A stretch of 33,827 nt of DNA, taken from Lachnospiraceae bacterium. Lineage in GTDB: Bacteria; Bacillota; Clostridia; Lachnospirales; Lachnospiraceae. The DNA lies in the NCBI GenBank assembly GCA_017938485.1, contig JAGBBM010000085.1, forward strand, positions 1 to 33,827, in the 5' to 3' direction. The notes under the pieces are model-generated. The model made no database searches and was not told where the DNA came from. It was given only the letters and a program-made list of their open reading frames with translations. Position 1 is the stretch's first letter, and each line of letters begins with the position of its first letter. The translations under genes were made by a program, and so were the position numbers. Shown here piece by piece: positions 25,246-33,599 of the stretch.

Positions 25246-27515
25246 TGAAAAAAAGAAGAATACTTGCTTTAATTTCATATAGTTTAATATTTAGTATATT
25301 TCTCACAGGCTGTGGGAAGACCGTGCTGGATGAACCAGAACTTGTGGAACCTATAGCAGTAAACGAGTCCTATAGACCAGTTGCCTATGGAGATATAGGA
25401 GAAGTAATTATAGAAAATGGAGTAGTAGTACCGAGAGATTATTGCCATTTTTGGACTGTGTCCACAGCAGTGGCAGAGGTGAAAGTGGAAATGGGAGAGT
25501 ATGTTGAAAAAGGACAGGTGTTGGCTGTTGCAAATATTCAAAATGTTTCTGAAAATATACTAGCCATAAAGAATCAGATTTCCTTGGAAACAAATCTTGC
25601 CACCATACAAGATGAAAAATACGAATATGATAAAAAGGAATTAGAATATAAATTACAGGGTTGCAAGGATTTGCTTGATGCAGAAGGTGAACAAAATGTA
25701 ACTACTCAGTTGGCTGTGCTTGAGGAAAATCATAATTATGATGTTTTGCTTAGAGATTACAAGATAAAGTCTTTAAATGAGTCACTAAACAAGCAGGAAG
25801 AACTTATGCAGGATAGTAATTTAGTGGCAAATCACAGTGGTTATGTTACGTACATAAAGGATTTATCTATGTCAGATGTAACCCAGATAGGTGAAAATGT
25901 GGTTATCATCTCAGACTATGAAGATAGCTATATAGAGATAAGTGAAGTAACCATAGATGAAAAGTATCCGGAAAAGTATCCTATTCATTACACTGTGTCA
26001 AAGGGTGAAAAGTGTGAACTTGAGGAATATGAATATTTGGCAGACGAATTGATGGTATCTCAGAGTCGTTCTCTTTATCCTGAACTTAGAATGAAGTATG
26101 TGAATTTAGAGTCTTCCCCTGAGATTGGAAGTATTGTTCCTGTATTTTTTATGGAAGATGTAACTGAGAATGTTTTGGTTGTTGGTAACGATTCTTTGTA
26201 TCAGGATAGCCAAGGTGACTTTGTGTATGTGAAGACAGATGGTGGAAAAGAAGTTCGATATGTTGAACTTGGAAATAAGGATAAAAACTATACAGAGGTT
26301 TTATCTGGATTAGAAGAGGGAGAACTTGTCTACTATTCTTCTGAGGCTATGCTTCCAGCTGTACCTGAAGAATATGTTGTAGAATATACGGATTACAAGA
26401 TTGAAACCACAACGAAAAATTACAAAATAGTAAATACCGAAAGCAAAAAATCTTTTTCGGAATATGAAGGCGTGGTAAATAACGTGTATGTTGAAGCAGG
26501 GGATGATGTTGAGTCGGGAGACTTGCTTTATACTGTTGAAACCAACGAGGGTAATGCTTATCTCACTGAGTTAAGAAATAATATTTCGGCTTTTGAGGAA
26601 AATCATAAGGCTATGGTTGCTTATTTCGACGAGGAGATAGCGAAAAAAGAGCAGGAAATGGAAGAGGCATTTCTTGCGGCTAGTAAACCACCAGAAGAAA
26701 CTATAGCAACAGATACCGATGCGGAACCAGAAAAGATAGAACCATATCTTTATGAGCAGCTTAGTTGTCAGTTGGAAAAACTTAAGTTAGAAAAAAAGGT
26801 GGAAGAATTAAACTACATATACCAGATTGGTATTATGAAAGAGGAGTATAACAAAGTTAGCAATAACAATAATGGCAATGGAATAGTAAATGTATATGCT
26901 CCTATATCAGGAAAGGTATCAATACTTAATGTCAGAGCTGGAAAGAATATAAAAGCAGGAGATTACGCATATACAATAGCAACACCATCTTCAAATAGAG
27001 TGGAAATTGTATCGGATAAGGACTTGCGAATTAATCAAAAAATTACCTTTGTTAATTCTTCTGGAAAAGAGTATGAGGGTAAGGTAATAGGTACCAATCA
27101 AGGTAGTGGTAATAAAAAAATATATTTTACCCATATAAATGATAAGGTGTTTATCACTGAGAATGCAGAGAATTATTCTGGTGGCGCGTACTACGTACAT
27201 GTAGAAAATGAAAACTTCTATAATGAAGATGGTTCATTTACAGCCATTTTCCCTAGGGAGATTATTTACGATACAGTAGTGTTACCGAATGGTATGGTGT
27301 ATAGTGAGATTTCAGCGAATAAGCTTACCGTTAGATATTATGTGTGGAAAAAGGTAGATGACGTAATCGAGAAACACTATGTTCAGTATTACGGAGGCAT
27401 AGATGCAAATGCTGACACTGTTCCAGAAAATATGGCAGATGATTGCGTTATAAGTGGAATATATGCAGGCGATATTCTTATTAGAGAAAAGCAGGCAGAT
27501 GATACGGAGGAATAG
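25245..27515 (+). CDS. Double-length lipoprotein fusion adaptor
   Basis: A 756-residue lipoprotein adaptor, more than twice the usual length. The signal peptide ends at Cys23 (IFLTGC). Two adaptor units can be seen in series. Unit 1 (about 45-340) has the lipoyl half-motif VAEVKVEMGEYVEKGQVLAVAN, a helical hairpin, and the return VANHSGYVTYIKDLSMSD. Unit 2 (about 385-700) has VVNNVYVEAGDDVESGDLLYTVET, a long helical pair of about 110 residues with a Pro-rich tip (SKPPEETIATDTDAEPEK), and the return VYAPISGKVSILNVRAGKNIKAGD. The start overlaps the stop of the first adaptor. No frameshift is present. The arrangement suggests two adaptor layers or a covalent dimer around one permease. Confidence 0.85.
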   Translation: MKKRRILALISYSLIFSIFLTGCGKTVLDEPELVEPIAVNESYRPVAYGDIGEVIIENGVVVPRDYCHFWTVSTAVAEVKVEMGEYVEKGQVLAVANIQNVSENILAIKNQISLETNLATIQDEKYEYDKKELEYKLQGCKDLLDAEGEQNVTTQLAVLEENHNYDVLLRDYKIKSLNESLNKQEELMQDSNLVANHSGYVTYIKDLSMSDVTQIGENVVIISDYEDSYIEISEVTIDEKYPEKYPIHYTVSKGEKCELEEYEYLADELMVSQSRSLYPELRMKYVNLESSPEIGSIVPVFFMEDVTENVLVVGNDSLYQDSQGDFVYVKTDGGKEVRYVELGNKDKNYTEVLSGLEEGELVYYSSEAMLPAVPEEYVVEYTDYKIETTTKNYKIVNTESKKSFSEYEGVVNNVYVEAGDDVESGDLLYTVETNEGNAYLTELRNNISAFEENHKAMVAYFDEEIAKKEQEMEEAFLAASKPPEETIATDTDAEPEKIEPYLYEQLSCQLEKLKLEKKVEELNYIYQIGIMKEEYNKVSNNNNGNGIVNVYAPISGKVSILNVRAGKNIKAGDYAYTIATPSSNRVEIVSDKDLRINQKITFVNSSGKEYEGKVIGTNQGSGNKKIYFTHINDKVFITENAENYSGGAYYVHVENENFYNEDGSFTAIFPREIIYDTVVLPNGMVYSEISANKLTVRYYVWKKVDDVIEKHYVQYYGGIDANADTVPENMADDCVISGIYAGDILIREKQADDTEE

Positions 27516-27517
27516 AC

Positions 27518-30334
27518 ATGCTTAATACGGTTATTAAAAAAATAAAAAATAAAAAATGGCTTACTGTATGTCTGCTTTTAGGATTAGCTTTTTTGGTGGC
27601 TGCTTTTTGCTGTCAGCCAATGTTTAAAGAAGGTTCTATGAACATGCTCCTTAAGAATAGCTTTGATAATTATATTGAGGAGAATAATCAGTATCCCACA
27701 GTTATAGGAAGAAGTGGTGCTTATTCAAAGGAGAATTGTAGTGATATTTCAGTTGCGAAAGATAGCATAGATTCTTATATTGCCTTATGGGATGAATATT
27801 TAGGTGAAATTGATGTTAGTGATCGTCAGACTATATTTGAATTTGAGAAAGAAAGTAGTCAGGGAGGATATGGAAGTAAAGGAAATTATCTTAGCATAAC
27901 TTATATTCCAGAGATGACTTCACATATAGAGATTGTGAAAGGTGAGGATTTTGATACCTATCAGGGAATGGATGGATATTATCCTTGTATTATATCTGAA
28001 AAAGTTATGGATGAGTATGGTCTTATTGCTGGAGAAACCTTGAATTTTGTCAGCTGGGAGGATTCTAAAGGCAACACTTTGAAATTAGTTATTGCTGGAA
28101 TTTTTAAAGAATCTGACAGTACAGATTTATTCTGGTATGTGGAGCCAAATGAACTTTCAGAGAATGTGTTTGTCAGCGCTGAAACCTTTGACTACATAAT
28201 GGCAAATTATGAGTATGATAGTATATATTATAATCACTATACTCTTTTGGATTACACAGATATAAATTCTCATAATATCGATGATATTCAATATTATTTA
28301 AATGAATTTATTGGGGCAGATGGTAACTTCACAGCAAGTTTTATGAATATTATTGAAATGTATCAACAGGAAAAGAAAACCGTTGATGTTCTCCTTTGGG
28401 TTTTAGAGCTTCCGATTCTTGGAATGGTATTAGCTTTTATTTATATGGTATCAAAACAAATTGTTGAGACGGAAAAAAATGAGATATCTATGTTTAAAAG
28501 CCGAGGTTTGAGTAAAAAGAATATTGTATTGATGTATGGAGTTCAATCAGGAATTTTAGCATTACTTAGTTTGTTTGTGGGTATTCCAATGGGATATATG
28601 CTTTGTAAGATGGCTGCAGGAACGACGGATTTTCTTACATTTTCCTTTAATAATACTGAAGAATATAAGTTTGCTCCAATTATGATTTTATATGGACTTA
28701 TAGCAGCTTTGGTTGGAGTGATATTTATTCTTGTTCCGGTTGTTTTTGCTACAAGGATGTCTATTGTTGAATTTAAGTCTATGAATGTGACAAATAAGCC
28801 CCCGGTATGGAAGAAATGCTTTTTTGATGTAATCCTCCTCGGGATATCAATCTACTTGTTGTATAGCTTTAATCAGGACAAGGATAGTATAAGGCAGAAA
28901 GCAATTGAAGGAAGCAAGATGGATCCTATGATATTCTTAAATTCCCTTTTGTTTATTATAGGTTTGGGATTGGTAGTTTTAAGACTCACCCATTATCTTG
29001 TTAAACTTATATACGTTATAGGAAGAAAAAAATGGAAACCAGCTGTGTATGCATCTTTTCTTCAGATAATAAGAACCACATCAAGACAGGGATTTATATC
29101 AGTTTTTCTTATACTTACAGTTGCTCTCGGACTTTTTAATGCAAATACGGCAAGAACCATTAATCGAAATAATGAGGAACGTATAGAGTATGAAGTTGGT
29201 ACGGATGCTCTTATACAAGAACATTGGGATAAAAAGATATACATAATTAGCAAGACAGAAAATGATTACGACTTTATTGAACCAGATTATAACAGATATG
29301 ATGCGTTGGTACAGGATGGTCTTTGCGAAAGTATAACAAGAGTTATAAAAGATGATAAAGCGACAGTTTATTTTGGCAATTCAAAATTAGAAAATTGTGT
29401 TATGTTACGAGGAATTAACACAAAGGAGTTTGGTGAGACAGCTAAGCTAAAAGATGAATTAAATGGAGATACGCACTGGTTTAACTATCTAAACAGTGTT
29501 GCATTAAATCCAAATGGTGTCATAATATCTAGCAGTTTAGCTGAGGAGCTTGAGGTAGGTATAGGTGATAGAATCAGATGCTCTAGAAAAAGGGTTGTAC
29601 CTAATTCTGGTGACGATGTTAGAGGCTCTATGACTATGGAGGTGTGTGCCATAGTTGACAATTGGCCAGGCTACGACAGATACTACTATCAGGATGGAGA
29701 ACTTAAAGAAAACTATCTTGTGGTGGCTAACTATGCTATCGTTGCAAAGGTATACAGAATTTCACCTTATGAGATATGGATGAATTTAAGTGAAGGGGTT
29801 TCTATTGATGACGTTTACGCATACCTGGAGGAAAAGAATATAAATATGGAATATTCTGTTTCGGTAGAAGAAGATATTTTAACCATGAAGAATACTCCAT
29901 TAATTCAGATTACAAATGGTATGTTTACTATGAGCTTTATAATTGCTCTTGTACTTTGTGCTGTAGGTTTCCTTATATACTGGATATCCTCCATAAGACA
30001 GAGAGAATTACTCTTTGGTGTATATCGAGCTATGGGCATGGAGGTTAAGGATGTAAATAAAATGCTTATAAATGAGCATATATTTAGTACATTCTTATCT
30101 GTTTTAGCCGGTGGTGGTGTAGGTATTCTTTCTACATTTTTATTTGTTCGTTTGTTTGGAATAGTTTATTTGCCGGAGAAACATAACCTGGATATAAATA
30201 TATATTTTGAGCTTGGAGATATTGTTAAGTTAGCTGTGGTAATTGCAGTAATGATATTGGTGTGCATAGTTGTGCTTAGAAAACTGATAAAATCATTAAA
30301 TATTACACAGGCTCTTAAACTGGGGGAGGAATAG
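27518..30334 (+). CDS. FtsX/MacB-type ABC permease, large
   Basis: A 938-residue permease with about ten membrane helices. An N-terminal helix (about 14-36) precedes a large external domain. Three FtsX-type helices follow (about 288-405, including LGMVLAFIYMVSKQIVETEKNEISMFKSRG, a typical coupling segment). Further helices occur around 430-560, then a second external domain, and a last three-helix FtsX unit (about 805-925, with RQRELLFGVYRAMGMEVKD). It has the duplicated layout seen in Gram-positive MacB-like exporters. It starts two bases after the double adaptor and is followed by two ATPase genes. It most likely extrudes lipids, peptides or lipoproteins using the cognate ATPases. The substrate is unknown. 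Confidence 0.92.
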   Translation: MLNTVIKKIKNKKWLTVCLLLGLAFLVAAFCCQPMFKEGSMNMLLKNSFDNYIEENNQYPTVIGRSGAYSKENCSDISVAKDSIDSYIALWDEYLGEIDVSDRQTIFEFEKESSQGGYGSKGNYLSITYIPEMTSHIEIVKGEDFDTYQGMDGYYPCIISEKVMDEYGLIAGETLNFVSWEDSKGNTLKLVIAGIFKESDSTDLFWYVEPNELSENVFVSAETFDYIMANYEYDSIYYNHYTLLDYTDINSHNIDDIQYYLNEFIGADGNFTASFMNIIEMYQQEKKTVDVLLWVLELPILGMVLAFIYMVSKQIVETEKNEISMFKSRGLSKKNIVLMYGVQSGILALLSLFVGIPMGYMLCKMAAGTTDFLTFSFNNTEEYKFAPIMILYGLIAALVGVIFILVPVVFATRMSIVEFKSMNVTNKPPVWKKCFFDVILLGISIYLLYSFNQDKDSIRQKAIEGSKMDPMIFLNSLLFIIGLGLVVLRLTHYLVKLIYVIGRKKWKPAVYASFLQIIRTTSRQGFISVFLILTVALGLFNANTARTINRNNEERIEYEVGTDALIQEHWDKKIYIISKTENDYDFIEPDYNRYDALVQDGLCESITRVIKDDKATVYFGNSKLENCVMLRGINTKEFGETAKLKDELNGDTHWFNYLNSVALNPNGVIISSSLAEELEVGIGDRIRCSRKRVVPNSGDDVRGSMTMEVCAIVDNWPGYDRYYYQDGELKENYLVVANYAIVAKVYRISPYEIWMNLSEGVSIDDVYAYLEEKNINMEYSVSVEEDILTMKNTPLIQITNGMFTMSFIIALVLCAVGFLIYWISSIRQRELLFGVYRAMGMEVKDVNKMLINEHIFSTFLSVLAGGGVGILSTFLFVRLFGIVYLPEKHNLDINIYFELGDIVKLAVVIAVMILVCIVVLRKLIKSLNITQALKLGEE

Positions 30335-30335
30335 T

Positions 30336-31016
30336 ATGGACAATATACTGGTTGGAAAAGATATAGTCAGATGCTTTAAAACTGGAGAAGGGGAAGACTT
30401 TTATGCAGTAAAAGGTGTTAATATTGAGATACCAAGAAAGAAATTAGTCATGTTAAAAGGTAGGTCTGGAAGCGGAAAAACAACACTCCTTAATATATTG
30501 AGTTCTCTAGATGAGGCAACCTCTGGTGAAGTGATTTTTGATGGAAAAAATATAAGTGGGCTAAAAGACAAAGAAAAAGAATTAATTAGACGAAAAGAAA
30601 TTGGATTTGTATTTCAGTCAGTTGCCCTTATTCCTATTATGAACGCATACGAAAATGTAGATTTTGCCATGAGGCTTGCTGAGTGCGAGGGCCAATACGA
30701 TGACAGAATTAAGCATATGCTATCTCTTGTTAACATGAAAGAAAGAATGTTACATATGCCAGCTCAGATGTCAGGTGGTGAACAACAAAGAATAGCCATA
30801 GCAAGAGCAGTTGCCCATAAACCAAAGATAGTTTTTGCGGATGAGCCAACAGGTGCACTTGACACTGACACAGGTCTTAGGGTTATGAATCTGTTTAAGG
30901 GACTTATTGAAAAGGAAAATATAACCATATTAATGACTACACATGATCCAAATCTTATGGATATGGCTGATTTGGTGTATGAGATGGAGGATGGTGAGAT
31001 AATTGACAGATATTAA
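30336..31016 (+). CDS. ABC transporter ATPase 1 (MacB/LolD-type)
   Basis: A 226-residue nucleotide-binding protein with all ABC motifs: Walker A GRSGSGKTT (42-50), a Q-loop (FVFQSVALIPIMNAYENV), signature MSGGEQQR, Walker B IVFADEPTGALD with catalytic Glu, and a switch His (MTTHDPN). This is the LolD/MacB/FtsE-like class that pairs with FtsX-type permeases. The ATG is one base after the permease stop. Its last codons overlap the TTG start of the second ATPase by 14 bases. A second full ATPase in the operon suggests the two may form a heterodimer. Confidence 0.95.
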   Translation: MDNILVGKDIVRCFKTGEGEDFYAVKGVNIEIPRKKLVMLKGRSGSGKTTLLNILSSLDEATSGEVIFDGKNISGLKDKEKELIRRKEIGFVFQSVALIPIMNAYENVDFAMRLAECEGQYDDRIKHMLSLVNMKERMLHMPAQMSGGEQQRIAIARAVAHKPKIVFADEPTGALDTDTGLRVMNLFKGLIEKENITILMTTHDPNLMDMADLVYEMEDGEIIDRY

Positions 31017-31911
31017 AGATGAAGAAGTTTTAATAAGCTGTGACGGGCTTGTTAAAATCTTTAAAACCGAAGATGTGGAAGTTATGGCCTTGCAGGGGTT
31101 AGACTTGGAGATAAAAAAGGGTGAGCTTATGTCTGTCATAGGTAAGAGTGGAAGCGGAAAAAGTACCCTTATGAATATAATTGGTGGTTTGGAAAAACCT
31201 TCGGCAGGAAAGATACTGGTAAATGGAATATGTCTTTCTGATATGACGGAAAAGGAAATGGTATCTTATCGAAAGAAAACAGTAGGCTTCGTGTGGCAAA
31301 AAAGTGGAAGGAACCTTTTGCCATATCTTAGCTCCTTGGAAAACGTTGAGTCTGCTATGTCTTTTATGGGTATAAAAAAGAAAGAAAAAAGAAAGAGAGC
31401 ATTGGACTTGCTTGAAATGGTTGGAATGAGTCATAAGAAAGATTCTTATCCAAGTCAAATGTCAGGTGGTGAACAACAAAGAGTTGCTATCGCAGTGGCT
31501 CTTGCCAATGAACCAGATATTCTTCTTGCAGATGAACCTACAGGTGCAGTAGATACAAAGACCTCCAATATGATACAGGATTTATTTAGATATCTTAATA
31601 AAGAACTTGGAATAACCATTATTATAGTTACTCATGACATTAAACTGGCTGCAAAAGTTGATAGGGTTGTTATGATATCTGATGGCAAGATTAGTACTGA
31701 GAAAATTATGAAGGCTCAATACAAGGAACGTATCGAAAGCTTGTCCGATGAAGAGCTTTTTCTTGATGCCCATGAGGAGTATTCTGTGCTTGATAAGGCG
31801 GGCAGAGTACAGCTTAATGATGATATGCTTGAAGCTGCAGGTATAGATTCCAATAAGGTTAAGATTAAGGTGGAGGATGGAAAAGTAATTATCACAGCGG
31901 AAAACTCGTAA
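31003..31911 (+). CDS. ABC transporter ATPase 2 with AbrB-like C-terminal tail
   Basis: A 302-residue ATPase. No good ATG is in frame near the N-terminus, so TTG at 31003 is the likely start, with GGAGG at 30986-30990 and GGTGAG closer in. Motifs: Walker A GKSGSGKST, a Q-loop (FVWQKSGRNLLPYLSSLENV), signature MSGGEQQR, Walker B ILLADEPTGAVD and H-loop VTHD. About 75 residues follow the core. The last 39 (about 264-302, starting DKAGRVQLNDDMLEAAGI) resemble the swapped-hairpin AbrB/MazE fold, with the GRVQLNDDML and DGKVIITA edges. A tail like this may give dimerisation or regulation. It probably acts with ATPase 1 on the large permease. Confidence 0.92.
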   Translation: MTDIKDEEVLISCDGLVKIFKTEDVEVMALQGLDLEIKKGELMSVIGKSGSGKSTLMNIIGGLEKPSAGKILVNGICLSDMTEKEMVSYRKKTVGFVWQKSGRNLLPYLSSLENVESAMSFMGIKKKEKRKRALDLLEMVGMSHKKDSYPSQMSGGEQQRVAIAVALANEPDILLADEPTGAVDTKTSNMIQDLFRYLNKELGITIIIVTHDIKLAAKVDRVVMISDGKISTEKIMKAQYKERIESLSDEELFLDAHEEYSVLDKAGRVQLNDDMLEAAGIDSNKVKIKVEDGKVIITAENS

Positions 31912-31925
31912 AAACTTAGGTTTTT
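31910..31925 (+). terminator. Weak hairpin after the exporter operon
   Basis: AAAAAC (31910-31915) and GTTTTT (31920-31925) form a 6-bp, AT-rich hairpin with the stop codon in its first arm. It could terminate the exporter transcript, but the stem is weak. Confidence 0.3.
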
Positions 31926-31936
31926 GCTAAAATATT

Positions 31937-31965
31937 TTGCAAAAGCTACCGATATGATATATAAT
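31937..31965 (+). promoter_or_regulatory. Promoter of the FliD-C-like gene, with overlapping palindrome
   Basis: TTGCAA (31937-31942), a 17-base spacer and consensus TATAAT (31960-31965). Bases 31922-31944 form a near-palindrome (TTTTGC...GCAAAA around AAAATATTTT) that overlaps the -35 element and could be an operator. The predicted leader of about 57 bases contains a CTAG/CTAG inverted repeat followed by TTTTGTTTT. Confidence 0.65.
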
Positions 31966-32028
31966 AAATTAAGGAACTAGGTGGTTGACAAGGATGTCTA
32001 GGTTTTGTTTTATCAAGGAGTGATAATT

Positions 32029-32754
32029 ATGAGTTTTAATATTAATGGAGATACCTCCAATTATATGAACAATTTCTTTTCGGGATTCAATTCCAATAAT
32101 AATGTTGGTGGAAGCACCAATTTCCTTTCAGATTGGTACTCTGTTCAAAATGGAAGCTACTACAAGGTTGCAAAGAAGTATTATGCTCAGGAAAATGCTG
32201 ATGCGAAGGAAGAAACATCAGCTACTGATGATAAGCAACTTGAACTTGCAAAGGAGTCAGCTGAAGCATCAGTTAAGGCCATTAATACTCTTATGGACGA
32301 CAGTTTATATGAGAAGGTAAAAAAGACTGATGAGAAAGGCAATACTACATACGATTATGACAAGGATGCTATTCTAGATAATGTTAAGAGTTTTGTAGAA
32401 AAGTATAATGGTTTGATTGAGAACACTGGTAAGTTGGAGGATACATCAACTCTTAAGAGTGGTGTTAGATTGGTTAATCAGACTGAGGTATATGAAGGCG
32501 CCCTGGCAAAGGTGGGTATTACTATTAGAGAAGATAATACCTTGGAGATTGATGAGGATGCATTTGGAAAAGCTAATATGTCAGATGTTAAGTCTTTATT
32601 TACAGGAAGTGTATCCTTTGCAAAGAATATGCAGACAAAATTTCTTCAGATATATAGCAATGCTTCACACAGTACCGATATTACTAATTCACTGTATAAT
32701 TCAACAGGAAATTATCAAAAAAGTGTTGCCAATATGTTTGACAGTGTGTTATAA
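32029..32754 (+). CDS. FliD C-terminal-like protein, Asn-rich N-terminus
   Basis: A 241-residue protein without a Sec signal peptide. AAGGAG lies before the ATG at 32029, and an in-frame ATG at 32005 is less likely. The N-terminus is rich in Asn, Ser and Gly (NYMNNFFSGFNSNNNVGG). A helical region follows (LELAKESAEASVKAINTLMD), and then a C-terminal block resembling the FliD filament-cap family: VKSFVEKYNGLIEN, LAKVGITIREDNTLEIDEDAF, VKSLFTGSVSFAKN and a final helix. That resemblance is by eye. It has its own strong promoter and a terminator follows, so it is monocistronic. It could be an exported filament-like protein or an unrelated helical cytosolic protein. No flagellar genes are nearby. 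Confidence 0.8.
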   Translation: MSFNINGDTSNYMNNFFSGFNSNNNVGGSTNFLSDWYSVQNGSYYKVAKKYYAQENADAKEETSATDDKQLELAKESAEASVKAINTLMDDSLYEKVKKTDEKGNTTYDYDKDAILDNVKSFVEKYNGLIENTGKLEDTSTLKSGVRLVNQTEVYEGALAKVGITIREDNTLEIDEDAFGKANMSDVKSLFTGSVSFAKNMQTKFLQIYSNASHSTDITNSLYNSTGNYQKSVANMFDSVL

Positions 32755-32793
32755 TTATCAAACAATCTCCCCAAGATTGTATATAAGAATGAG

Positions 32794-32831
32794 GAAGGTT
32801 CGCAGCTTGTCTGTGGGCCTTCTGCTTTTTT
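32794..32831 (+). terminator. Intrinsic terminator after the FliD-C-like gene
   Basis: GAAGGTTCGCAG (32794-32805) pairs with CTGTGGGCCTTC (32811-32822) as a 12-bp stem with three G-U pairs and a five-base loop, followed by TGC and six T. A smaller hairpin, ACAATCT/AGATTGT (32762-32768 and 32774-32780), precedes it without a T-run. Confidence 0.85.
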
Positions 32832-32858
32832 AAAGATTAGTACATGTAAAGGACTATT

Positions 32859-33599
32859 ATGGCAAATATAAGATTAGACAAGTATTTGGCTGATGCAGGC
32901 ATTGGTACCAGAAGCCAGGTTAAGGAAATTTTAAAAAAGAATAGAGTATATGTAAATGATGCGGTTGCGAAAAAGGGCGACATTAAAATAGATACAGATA
33001 TTGATGTGGTTGCCTTAGATGGAAAGGCTATTGGTTATCAGGAATATGAATATTTCATGTTAAATAAACCCCAGGGAGTGGTATCCGCAACAAAGGACCC
33101 TAGGGATAAAACAGTAGTTGAATTGATAACAGAGAACAAAAGAAGAGATTTATTTCCTGTGGGAAGGCTTGATAAAGATACAGAGGGATTGCTTATTATA
33201 ACCAATGACGGTAAACTTGCAAACAACCTACTAGCGCCAGGCAAGCATGTAGATAAGAAATATTATGTTGAAGTGTCAGGTAATGTAACAGAGGAAACGG
33301 TGGAATATTTTAAAACTGGCATAGATATAGGAGATGAGGAAATGACCCTTCCTGCCAAATTGGAGATACTTAACGTGGATGGGGTAGGAGAAAATGCCAC
33401 ATCAGCTTGCAATATAACTATAATGGAAGGAAGATACCATCAGATAAAACGTATGTTTAAAGCTTGTGGTATGGAGGTTTTATTTTTGAAGAGACTTTCT
33501 ATGGGTCCAGTTAGCTTAGACGAGGATTTACCATTAGGAGGATATAGAAAACTCACAGAAGAAGAGATAAAAAGCTTAAAGGAGGTACACAAGATATGA
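32859..33599 (+). CDS. RsuA/RluB-family rRNA pseudouridine synthase
   Basis: A 246-residue enzyme that isomerises uridine to pseudouridine in ribosomal RNA. An S4 RNA-binding domain occupies residues 1-60 (RLDKYLADAGIGTRSQVKEILKKNRVYVN). The catalytic domain follows, with the family motif GRLDKDTEGLL around catalytic Asp105, LNKPQGVVSATKD before it, and the C-terminal motif EGRYHQIKRMFKACG. The length fits the RsuA/RluB group. Whether it acts on 16S or 23S rRNA cannot be settled from sequence alone. Its stop overlaps the next ATG (ATGA), so it is coupled to the unknown gene at the window edge. Confidence 0.95.
   Translation: MANIRLDKYLADAGIGTRSQVKEILKKNRVYVNDAVAKKGDIKIDTDIDVVALDGKAIGYQEYEYFMLNKPQGVVSATKDPRDKTVVELITENKRRDLFPVGRLDKDTEGLLIITNDGKLANNLLAPGKHVDKKYYVEVSGNVTEETVEYFKTGIDIGDEEMTLPAKLEILNVDGVGENATSACNITIMEGRYHQIKRMFKACGMEVLFLKRLSMGPVSLDEDLPLGGYRKLTEEEIKSLKEVHKI

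Noticed and set aside
25245-27515. The long adaptor as an assembly artefact or frameshifted fusion of two genes
   Set aside because: The frame is continuous, the linker is coding-like and there is no internal ribosome site with a second lipoprotein signal. The two units are diverged, so it is a genuine tandem architecture.
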